This document shows positions 1-5,877 of a DNA stretch of 6,025 bases, piece by piece. Under the pieces are notes generated by a model. That model was given only the letters and a program-made list of their open reading frames with translations. It was not told the DNA's origin and searched no databases. Source of the DNA: Chitinophagaceae bacterium (GTDB lineage: Bacteria > Bacteroidota > Bacteroidia > Chitinophagales > Chitinophagaceae); the NCBI GenBank assembly GCA_947378615.1, contig CANCKV010000226.1, positions 1-6,025 on the forward strand. Direction: 5' to 3'. How positions within the stretch are numbered: the stretch's first letter is position 1; every line of letters begins with the position of its first letter. The position numbers and the translations under genes are program-made.

Positions 1-97
1 TATATTCGTAATCAGTACTTTTTTGAATTTGAGCAAATTTCGAGGCACATCCACTAAATAAAATGATAAAACAAATTATGTAACAAACTCTATACAT
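1..97 (-). CDS. bamD: Partial lipoprotein, probable BamD (5' end only, runs off the left edge)
   Basis: An open frame starts at ATG (95-97, complement) and runs off the window after 32 codons. Residues 4-16 are hydrophobic and lead into a lipobox, LFSGC, with Cys17 as the predicted lipidated residue. The mature start reads CASKFAQIQKSTDYEY. In Bacteroidota BamD proteins the lipidated Cys is likewise followed within about ten residues by a KSTDYEYK-like stretch, just before the tetratricopeptide-type helices; I recognise this from memory. BamD is the essential outer-membrane lipoprotein that works with BamA to fold and insert beta-barrel proteins. No acidic cluster follows the Cys, so there is no sign of the surface-export signal known for Bacteroidota lipoproteins, which fits a periplasm-facing protein. 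The gene is transcribed away from the OmpA-like gene, beyond that gene's terminator, so it is probably its own unit. Only the N-terminus is visible, so another short lipoprotein remains possible. Confidence 0.68.
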   Translation of the reverse strand, partial: MYRVCYIICFIILFSGCASKFAQIQKSTDYEY

Positions 98-121
98 ATT
101 TAATAAATATTCTGAAAGGCG

Positions 122-148
122 CAAAGTAAAAGTTTTATATCATTTCAA
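122..148 (-). promoter_or_regulatory. Possible Bacteroidota-type promoter for the bamD-like gene
   Basis: On the minus strand TTG (146-148) is followed after 16 bases by TTACTTTG (122-129). The latter matches the Bacteroidota -7 consensus TAnnTTTG except at its second base. Transcription would start near 115, giving a leader of about 18 bases to the ATG at 97. The spacing is shorter than the usual 17-23, so this is a weak call. Confidence 0.35.
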
Positions 149-203
149 CTATTATTGAAGGTTAATAATAATCCAAAAAGAAGCTACTTGCTATAAGTAT
201 AAA

Positions 204-245
204 TAAAGATAGGCTGTTCCTTAATTAAGAAACAGCCTATCTTTA
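204..245 (-). terminator. Intrinsic terminator of the barrel/OmpA-like operon
   Basis: A perfect 15-bp inverted repeat (204-218 with 231-245, arm TAAAGATAGGCTGTT) encloses a 12-base loop containing TTAATTAA. It begins 12 bases past the stop codon at 258-260. Read on the minus strand, the second arm ends in TTTA and runs into TTTAT, giving a T-rich tail. It is by far the strongest hairpin in the window and sits where the minus-strand pair should end. The plus-strand side of the arm is followed by AAAATG, so it works best as a minus-strand terminator. Confidence 0.85.
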
Positions 246-257
246 AAATGAAAAATA

Positions 258-1055
258 TTATTTATGTTTTAAATTTGGATGAGGAGCCGGAACTGAATTA
301 GGACCAACTTCTGTAGTAGGCTGCAAATCAACAGTATTTACGTCGCCATCTTGACCATAAACAAATATTACTCTGCTTTCAGAAATACCATTCTTTTCAA
401 CTAAATACTTTATTACAGCACTTACCTTATCATAACTAAGTTGTTGAGCAGCTTTGCTAGAAGCACCGTAACCAATTACTTTAACCTTGCACTCAGGACT
501 AGCTTTCAATTTAGTTGCAGCAGAAGCTAGAATCAATTCAGCTTCTTTAGTTAAATGAGAACCACCTTTGAATTGAATACTAGGTAATGCATTAATATTA
601 CATTCTGCTTTTTTACTAATCATTCCATTATCAATCAAATCTTGTAACTTTTTCTTCAAGTCAGTGCAACATGAATTAGAAGATTCAGGACAAGTACCAA
701 TTCCATCAGCATTTACTGGAAAACATCTAGTAGGAGTTATTAATTCCTTGTCTTTATAATCAGGTACACCATCACCATCAGTATCTAACGCTCTACCATG
801 AGAATCTGTTGGAATTCCAGAAGGTGTATTAGGTTCTAAATCAAATTGATCAGGAATTCCATCACCATCAGAATCAGGAAGTGTTACTTTGGGCAACTTC
901 ATGTGTTGTGGAGCACTTAATTCACTGTAGATATAGTCATTAGGATTAATCCACCACAATGGCTCTGTTCTATTTTTACTTGTTGATTGTGCAAATGAAT
1001 TAATTGAATAAAATACAACTAACGCAACAACCGAAAATATTTTAAATTTTGTCAT
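258..1055 (-). CDS. Secreted protein with TSP3 repeats and a divergent OmpA-like C-terminal domain
   Basis: This is a 265-residue exported protein. Residues 1-22 form a signal peptide with likely cleavage SFA|Q, typical of Bacteroidota. Two Asp-rich calcium-binding thrombospondin type 3 repeats follow, DSDGDGIPDQ (61-70) and DTDGDGVPDY (91-100), 30 residues apart. A Cys-rich linker has Cys111, 122, 129 and 130, with Cys152 and 189 further on. From about 152 to 249 lies an OmpA-like fold (LPSIQFKGGSHLTKEAE..., QQLS at 204-207, then a helix ending in YLVEKNGI). OmpA domains normally anchor the outer membrane to peptidoglycan. Here the loop that should carry the binding Asp reads GYGASSKAAQQLS (Ala198, about three residues shorter), and the usual Arg after LS is Lys210, so canonical diaminopimelate binding is doubtful. 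There is no barrel in this protein. The gene just upstream supplies one, 56 bp away on the same strand, and the two are probably co-transcribed. Fold assignment is fairly sure; function is inferred. Confidence 0.85.
   Translation of the reverse strand: MTKFKIFSVVALVVFYSINSFAQSTSKNRTEPLWWINPNDYIYSELSAPQHMKLPKVTLPDSDGDGIPDQFDLEPNTPSGIPTDSHGRALDTDGDGVPDYKDKELITPTRCFPVNADGIGTCPESSNSCCTDLKKKLQDLIDNGMISKKAECNINALPSIQFKGGSHLTKEAELILASAATKLKASPECKVKVIGYGASSKAAQQLSYDKVSAVIKYLVEKNGISESRVIFVYGQDGDVNTVDLQPTTEVGPNSVPAPHPNLKHK
769..871 (-). repeat. Two copies of a 13-bp coding repeat (TSP3 motifs)
   Basis: CCATCACCATCAG occurs exactly at 769-781 and 859-871, 90 bp apart. It encodes the SDGDG/TDGDG core of the two thrombospondin type 3 repeats, so it reflects protein repeat structure (a 30-residue period) rather than a DNA element. 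Confidence 0.6.
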
Positions 1056-1111
1056 TTTTTATAATTTTATATGTTTATATATTAAAAATCCAATCCTGTT
1101 TATATCTGAAA

Positions 1112-1942
1112 TTAAAATAAGTTATAATTTATTTTAAATCCTGAGTATAAATAGAAATCATTAGAACCTGCGTCAAAACCATCTAGAAAGCCAAAGCGTT
1201 TGAAAGGTGCTGTAAGTCTTTCTTCAAAACCAACATTATACTTATTATTTATTTTATAAGCAAATCCTGCACCGACACTGCCTGTAAGTAACCACATTTC
1301 ATGACCACCTTGCTTACTCAAACCCAATAAACCGGTAGTTGTATAGTTTTTACAGTAAAACCAAGTACCAGAACTAGTTAATGGATCATTTACTTTTACA
1401 GAAGAAGCAAGTAGATTCAATCCTCCTAAAATATAAACATTAACTGTTGGATCACCTCTATAGTTACTAAATGTATTTAAAGAAGAAATTAAATCGACAC
1501 CTACCATGTGTGTCTTGTTTCTATAATTTGGTGCAGTGAATCCGGAAGTTGTAGAAGGAATACCTGCATATCCAGGAATACCTATAGGTGCATTTTGATT
1601 GTACTTTCCACCATTACCATAATTAAAAGATCCAAAATAACCAAATCTAATAGATAAATCATTTGTGATAGCCTTTCTAAATGTCAAACTACCTCCAAAT
1701 CCTAACTTGGAATTAACATCACCTTCCAAAAAAGAAGGCCCTAAAGATAATCCAACTTCCCATGCATTTCTAGGTTTTGGGGGGAATGGGTTTTTGTTTT
1801 GCTTAAACTCATTATACTGAGTTATGCTCTTGACTGGAACTACAGAAGAATCTTTCCAATCCCATCCTGAAGTTTGTGCGAATGCCGATACTCCAAACGT
1901 GAGTAATAGCGCGATTAATACTGTGTACTTTTTGCTTACCAT
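1112..1942 (-). CDS. Outer-membrane beta-barrel protein
   Basis: This is a 276-residue exported protein. Residues 1-22 are a signal peptide (SAFA|QTSGW). A polar, Pro-rich stretch (about 24-58, including NPFPPKPRN at 51-59) precedes the barrel. From Trp61 on, alternating amphipathic strands follow: WEVGLSLGPSF, GFGGSLTFRKAI, LSIRFGYFGSFNYG, THMVGVDLISSLNTF, VNVYILGGLNLLAS, MWLLTGSVGAGFAYKI, KYNVGFEERLTAPF and FYLYSGFKINYNLF. The chain ends in Phe after an aromatic strand, the usual recognition signal for the BAM complex. Eight or so strands in about 215 residues suggest a small OmpA/OmpW-sized barrel. A Gly/Pro-rich stretch at 108-138 is probably an extracellular loop. No peptidoglycan-binding domain is present; the OmpA-like gene 56 bp downstream may provide that part. 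A good Bacteroidota-type promoter lies upstream. Whether it is a pore, a receptor or a purely structural protein cannot be read from the sequence. Confidence 0.8.
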   Translation of the reverse strand: MVSKKYTVLIALLLTFGVSAFAQTSGWDWKDSSVVPVKSITQYNEFKQNKNPFPPKPRNAWEVGLSLGPSFLEGDVNSKLGFGGSLTFRKAITNDLSIRFGYFGSFNYGNGGKYNQNAPIGIPGYAGIPSTTSGFTAPNYRNKTHMVGVDLISSLNTFSNYRGDPTVNVYILGGLNLLASSVKVNDPLTSSGTWFYCKNYTTTGLLGLSKQGGHEMWLLTGSVGAGFAYKINNKYNVGFEERLTAPFKRFGFLDGFDAGSNDFYLYSGFKINYNLF

Positions 1943-1993
1943 AATATTTGATTAAAAGATGAACGTATATATGCTTAATTTAAAAATAATTTG

Positions 1994-2024
1994 CAAAAAT
2001 AGATTTATTAGCCAAATTACCAAA
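1994..2024 (-). promoter_or_regulatory. Bacteroidota-type promoter of the barrel/OmpA-like operon
   Basis: On the minus strand TTTG (2021-2024) is followed after exactly 19 bases by TATTTTTG (1994-2001), a full match to the -33 TTTG / -7 TAnnTTTG consensus used by the primary sigma factor of this phylum. The start point would be near 1987, giving a leader of about 45 bases before the ATG at 1942. No comparable site lies in the 56-bp gap before the OmpA-like gene, which supports one transcript for both. Confidence 0.62.
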
Positions 2025-2077
2025 TTAAAATAACTTATTTCACAATTTAGACAATTACATAATTAAAAATGCTGCAT

Positions 2078-2110
2078 TTTGCTTTTATTTGTTTTCACAA
2101 AGCTATATTG
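2078..2110 (+). promoter_or_regulatory. Weak candidate promoter for the polyprenyl synthase gene
   Basis: TTTG (2078-2081) is followed after 22 bases by TATATTG (2104-2110), one T short of TAnnTTTG. Transcription would start near 2117, leaving a very short leader before the ATG at 2124. It is the best plus-strand candidate I see in the divergent gap, but it is not strong. Confidence 0.22.
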
Positions 2111-2123
2111 CAGCCATAATTAT

Positions 2124-3086
2124 ATGAATCTAGCAAAAAAAGTTATATCAAAAGAATTAGAATTATTCGAAATTCACTTTAGGGAAGCTGTCAGAAGTAG
2201 AGTAGCACTCCTTGACAGGATAATGGAATACATTGTCAAAAGAAAAGGAAAACAGATTCGCCCTATGTTTGTGTTGCTATGTGCAAAACTTGGAGGGCCT
2301 ATCACAGAATCTAGCTTCCGTGCTGCTTCGTTAGTTGAATTACTTCATACAGCAACACTTGTACACGATGATGTAGTGGATGAAGCAGATGAAAGACGTG
2401 GATTCTTTAGTATTAACGCACTTTGGAAAAATAAGATAGCAGTTCTAGTAGGTGACTATCTTCTTTCTAAGGGTTTATTACTGTCATTAAACAATCAAGA
2501 CCATCAAATACTACAAATACTTTCTGAAGCAGTTAAACTAATGAGTGAAGGAGAGTTGTTGCAGATTGAAAAATCAAGAAAACTGAACCTTGACGAATCG
2601 GTATATTATGATATCATCAATGGTAAAACAGCTTCTTTACTTGCGTCTGCTTGTGCTGCAGGAGCATGTAGCACTTTCAGCGATGCTAGTAGAATTGAAG
2701 AATTAAGGTTATTTGGCGAAAAGGTTGGTATGGCATTTCAAATTAAAGATGACTTATTTGATTATGGCAATTCAGATATTGGTAAGCCTACAGGTAATGA
2801 CATTAAAGAAAAGAAATTGACCTTGCCATTGATTTATACGTTAAATAACTGTGATATTGCCACAAAAAAGAAGATTATCTACATAGTTAAAAATCAAAAT
2901 ACCGACAAGGAAAAGGTTAATTATGTGATAAATCAAGTGAAAAATCTTGGAGGAATAGATTACGCTGAAAGGAAAATGTGTCAATTTAGAGATGAAGCTC
3001 TTGCTATCCTTCATCGTTTTGAGGAGACTGAAGTACGTAATGCCTTAGAGGAATTAGTGAGATATACCACAGATAGAAAATACTAA
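2124..3086 (+). CDS. ispB: All-trans long-chain polyprenyl diphosphate synthase
   Basis: This is a 320-residue cytosolic prenyltransferase of the trans-isoprenyl synthase family. It adds isopentenyl diphosphate units head-to-tail to an allylic primer, making the side chain of quinones. All family landmarks are present: GKQIRP (42-47), the first Asp-rich motif HDDVVD with ERRG after it (Asp82, 83, 86), KTASLLASA (168-176), QIKDDLFDYG with the second Asp-rich motif (Asp209, 210, 213), and the KEKKLTLPLIY segment. The region LLHTATLVHDDVVDEAD is very like that of E. coli octaprenyl diphosphate synthase. The residue five before the first Asp is Ala, not an aromatic, which in this family goes with long products. 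Bacteroidota usually make menaquinone-7, so a C35 product is a reasonable guess; exact length is not readable. The frame extends upstream to TTG at 2079, but ATG at 2124 is the better start: it gives the normal family length. The gene is divergent from the barrel operon, and recJ follows on the same strand. Confidence 0.93.
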   Translation: MNLAKKVISKELELFEIHFREAVRSRVALLDRIMEYIVKRKGKQIRPMFVLLCAKLGGPITESSFRAASLVELLHTATLVHDDVVDEADERRGFFSINALWKNKIAVLVGDYLLSKGLLLSLNNQDHQILQILSEAVKLMSEGELLQIEKSRKLNLDESVYYDIINGKTASLLASACAAGACSTFSDASRIEELRLFGEKVGMAFQIKDDLFDYGNSDIGKPTGNDIKEKKLTLPLIYTLNNCDIATKKKIIYIVKNQNTDKEKVNYVINQVKNLGGIDYAERKMCQFRDEALAILHRFEETEVRNALEELVRYTTDRKY

Positions 3087-3261
3087 TAACAATTAATTTA
3101 TTTCTCAAAAAAAGTATTCTTTATTATTTTAATTATTCCAGAATCTATTTCAATTAGGAAATTGAGAGATTATGATTTAGCATTTATTTTTTCAAAATAG
3201 ACTTGAAAAAATATTTTTACCATTTGCCCATTAAAAAATGGCAACAACAAATAGAGCGATA

Positions 3262-4962
3262 ATGAACAAAAGATGGCAAATATTGGAAGACTACAAGGAA
3301 AAAACATTATCACTCCAAAATTCTTTAAAAATTAATTACTCACTTTGTTCCATTTTGGTTCAAAGAGGCATTGATAATTATGATAAGGCAAAACAATTTT
3401 TTCGACCTCAACTAACAGAATTGCACAGTCCATGGTTGATGAAGGATATGCAAAAGGCGGTTAATCGTATTCGCGAAGCCATAAATAAAAAAGAAAGGAT
3501 CTTAGTTTTTGGAGATTATGATGTAGATGGAACTACTAGTGTAGCAGCTATGTATCAATTTTTAATATCTATTTATTCAGAGGTTGACTATTATATTCCA
3601 CACAGATACAAAGAAGGTTATGGTGTTAGTAAATTAGGCATTGATTATGCCAAAGATAACAACATAACGCTAATTATTTCATTGGACTGTGGTATCAAAA
3701 GCGTTGAATTGATTGACTATGCCAACAAATTAAATATTGACTTCATTGTTTGCGATCATCACCTTCCTGATACGATTTTGCCTTCAGCAGTAGCAATTCT
3801 AAACGCTAAACAAATTGATTGCAATTATCCTTTTAAAGAATTATGTGGCTGTGGGGTAGGTTTCAAACTCATGCAAGCACTTGCAGAGAATTTAAATTTG
3901 CCAGATGAAAGCTTTATGAACTATCTCGACCTTGTAGCAACAGCAATAGCTGCTGATATTGTTCCTATGATTGGTGAGAATAGGATACTTGCCTACTTTG
4001 GATTGAAAAAAGTAAATGAAAATCCTTGTGCAGGAATAAAGGCTTTAATGTCACTTTCGGGTATTAAAAAGGAAATGTTTATTACAAATCTTGTATTTGT
4101 AATTGCTCCTCGAATTAACGCCGCAGGCAGAATGGATGATGCAAAAAAAGCAGTGCAGTTATTTATAGAGAAAGATTTTACTAAAGCAATTGAAATTGCA
4201 GGATTACTTCACAGTGACAATACCGATAGGCGTGAAGCAGATGCTAGCATTACAAGCGAAGCCTTAGCAATGCTTGAAAACGATACTGCATTTAAAAATA
4301 AAAAAACAACGGTTGTCTATCAACCTCATTGGCACAAAGGGGTAGTAGGAATTGTTGCTAGTAGATTGATAGAAACTTATTATCGACCTACAATTGTATT
4401 AACTAGAAGTGGGGATTTAGTATCAGGTAGTGCAAGAAGCGTAGTTAAATTCAATTTATATGAAGCGATTCATGCCTGCAAAGAATATCTTTTAGGATAT
4501 GGCGGGCATTTTGCTGCAGCGGGGATGACAATGTTGCCTGAACAAGTAATTCCTTTTTCTGAGGCTTTTGAGAAAGTGGTTGCTGCAACAATTACTCCCG
4601 ATGCGCTCATACCTGAAATATTAATTGATGCAGAACTTCGGTTGAGAGACATTAATAAAGCACTTTATAATATCATTAATCAAATAGAACCTTTTGGACC
4701 AGATAATATGCGTCCGGTATTTATATCAAAAAAGGTTATGAATAATGGTTTTAGCAAAATTGTGAAAGAACAACACATTCGCTTTGTTATAAAACAAGAT
4801 GACATAATAGTAAATGGTATCGGATTCAATATGGCAGAAAAGTTTGATTTACTTGAAATGAATGAACCAATAGACATAGTTTATTCTTTAGATATTAATG
4901 AATGGAATAATGAAAGTAATATTCAAATGAAAGTAATTGATATAAAATTAAGTTTTGACTAA
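3262..4962 (+). CDS. recJ: Single-stranded-DNA-specific 5'-3' exonuclease RecJ
   Basis: RecJ degrades single-stranded DNA from the 5' end in RecF-pathway recombination, mismatch repair and base excision repair. With this start it has 566 residues, close to E. coli RecJ (577). In this numbering the DHH-family metal-binding motifs are all intact: FGDYDVDGTTS (83-93), SLDCG (140-144), CDHH (164-167) and ATAIAADIVPM (226-236). The DHHA1 domain follows with HKGVVGIVASRL (358-369), SGSARS (388-393) and GYGGHFAAAGM (412-422). The C-terminal OB-fold includes EPFGPDNMRPVF (476-487). A second in-frame ATG at 3238 would add eight residues (MATTNRAI). I prefer 3262 because RecJ proteins of this phylum generally begin with M-x-KRW, as here, but 3238 has a good A-rich upstream context and cannot be excluded. 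It lies downstream of the polyprenyl synthase on the same strand, separated by about 150-175 bp, with no clear terminator between them. There is no obvious functional link. No sign of damage is visible. Confidence 0.96.
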   Translation: MNKRWQILEDYKEKTLSLQNSLKINYSLCSILVQRGIDNYDKAKQFFRPQLTELHSPWLMKDMQKAVNRIREAINKKERILVFGDYDVDGTTSVAAMYQFLISIYSEVDYYIPHRYKEGYGVSKLGIDYAKDNNITLIISLDCGIKSVELIDYANKLNIDFIVCDHHLPDTILPSAVAILNAKQIDCNYPFKELCGCGVGFKLMQALAENLNLPDESFMNYLDLVATAIAADIVPMIGENRILAYFGLKKVNENPCAGIKALMSLSGIKKEMFITNLVFVIAPRINAAGRMDDAKKAVQLFIEKDFTKAIEIAGLLHSDNTDRREADASITSEALAMLENDTAFKNKKTTVVYQPHWHKGVVGIVASRLIETYYRPTIVLTRSGDLVSGSARSVVKFNLYEAIHACKEYLLGYGGHFAAAGMTMLPEQVIPFSEAFEKVVAATITPDALIPEILIDAELRLRDINKALYNIINQIEPFGPDNMRPVFISKKVMNNGFSKIVKEQHIRFVIKQDDIIVNGIGFNMAEKFDLLEMNEPIDIVYSLDINEWNNESNIQMKVIDIKLSFD

Positions 4963-5045
4963 AGTGCTGCGATTAGTGAGCGATTAATCAAAAACAGAAT
5001 ACTACTTTTTTCCAATCCTTTATTCTGACAATTAATGACTGAACA

Positions 5046-5819
5046 CTATGCTTCAATACCAATCTCTTTCAGTTTGTGATGACCTCCCTTCAGCATAAAA
5101 TCCTTACTCTGTTCAATAGCATCCATTACTTGTTGAAGAATTACTTCGGTAGGCGCATCATAATCTATTTCTAAAGGAGCTTTAAAACGAACAGTCAATA
5201 TTGATCCCTTCTTTTTAAAAGTTAATCCCTTCTTTGTGAATGCTCGCCAAAAACCATTAATAACAACCGGAACTACAATTGGTCGATTATTTTTGATGAT
5301 GTAAGCAGTGCCCTTTCTGCCAGGAGCAAAAGGTTTTGTGGTACCTTGAGGAAAGGTAATGACCCAACTACTATCTAATGCTTGATTTATTTTCCTTGTA
5401 TCAGATGGATCCAATCCACGCCTCACTTCCTTTCCTTCAGCCCGCCAAGTTCTTTTCACAGTCAATGCTCCCGCTAAAATAAATAGACGACTAATCAAAC
5501 TTCCTTTCATTGTTTCTTCTGCTGCAACAAAATACATATTAGTAATAGGAAATAGCAAATAATAGGGCAATCCTAGTTTATTTTCCTTTCTCCATTTTAC
5601 TGCACAAAAAATGTGAATGAACGCCATAACATCAGCAAAATATGTTTGGTGATTACTAACAAAGAGGACATTGTGTTTTGGGAGATTTTTTATATGTTCT
5701 GTGCCTGAGATTCTCATCTTATTAATAATTGCAAGTCCGGGAAAGGTAATCACACCAACAACAGAATAGATAATTGCTCTTACTAATTTGTAGTGTTTCA
5801 GCCTTTCAATAAAGCTCAT
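5046..5819 (-). CDS. PlsC-like lysophospholipid acyltransferase with variant motifs
   Basis: This is a 257-residue membrane-associated acyltransferase of the PlsC/LPLAT family, which moves fatty acyl groups onto lysophospholipids or similar acceptors at the inner face of the cytoplasmic membrane. A hydrophobic segment (about 15-32) anchors the N-terminus. Motif I is SNHQTYFADV (55-64): His57 and Asp63 are separated by five residues, whereas the textbook motif is HX4D. Motif II probably includes GALTVKRTW (117-125). Motif III is FPQGTTKPFAPGRKGTA (156-172), with Gln and Thr where the family has Glu and Arg (FPEGTR). Motif IV is VVVPVVI (182-188). These changes make the usual lysophosphatidate substrate uncertain, so I give no plsC symbol. 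The frame extends to TTG at 5864, but ATG at 5819 is preferred: it is a normal start codon, the extra residues are not family-like, and a candidate promoter predicts transcription starting between the two. It converges on recJ with an 83-bp gap. Confidence 0.88.
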   Translation of the reverse strand: MSFIERLKHYKLVRAIIYSVVGVITFPGLAIINKMRISGTEHIKNLPKHNVLFVSNHQTYFADVMAFIHIFCAVKWRKENKLGLPYYLLFPITNMYFVAAEETMKGSLISRLFILAGALTVKRTWRAEGKEVRRGLDPSDTRKINQALDSSWVITFPQGTTKPFAPGRKGTAYIIKNNRPIVVPVVINGFWRAFTKKGLTFKKKGSILTVRFKAPLEIDYDAPTEVILQQVMDAIEQSKDFMLKGGHHKLKEIGIEA

Positions 5820-5847
5820 GCAGTTAGTTTTAAAATGAAAATATATG

Positions 5848-5877
5848 CAATATAAATGATTCAACTTTAATAAACAA
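5848..5877 (-). promoter_or_regulatory. Candidate promoter for the acyltransferase gene
   Basis: On the minus strand TTG (5875-5877) is followed after 20 bases by TATATTG (5848-5854), one T short of the TAnnTTTG consensus. Transcription would begin near 5841, leaving a leader of about 22 bases to the ATG at 5819. It overlaps the possible TTG start at 5864, which argues against that start. Confidence 0.33.

Noticed and set aside
1056..1111. A separate promoter for the OmpA-like gene
   Set aside because: No TAnnTTTG-like site is present on the minus strand in this 56-bp gap, so co-transcription with the barrel gene is the simpler reading.
2079..2123. N-terminal extension of the polyprenyl synthase from a TTG codon
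   Set aside because: The codon at 2079 is TTG, the extra 15 residues are not family-like, and the ATG at 2124 gives the usual length and start.
3150..3165. Hairpin TCAATT-AGGA-AATTGA between the synthase and recJ genes
   Set aside because: The stem is only 6 bp, all but two of them A-T pairs, and no T-run follows. It is too weak to call a terminator.
4470..4652. 60-codon open frame on the minus strand
   Set aside because: It lies wholly inside recJ on the opposite strand, in the conserved DHHA1/GYGGHFAAAGM region; its sequence is low in information and resembles no family. It is a shadow frame.
4680..4877. 65-codon open frame on the minus strand
   Set aside because: It is antisense to the C-terminal OB-fold region of recJ, with no start context or recognisable protein.
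4995..5027. Inverted repeat CAGAATA/TATTCTG in the convergent gap after recJ
   Set aside because: A 7-bp A/T-rich stem with a 19-base loop is expected by chance in such DNA. The 83-bp gap must contain ends of two transcripts, but I see no clear terminator in it.
5820..5864. N-terminal extension of the acyltransferase from a TTG codon
   Set aside because: The codon is TTG, it overlaps the best promoter candidate, and ATG at 5819 begins the amphipathic and hydrophobic N-terminus expected for the family.
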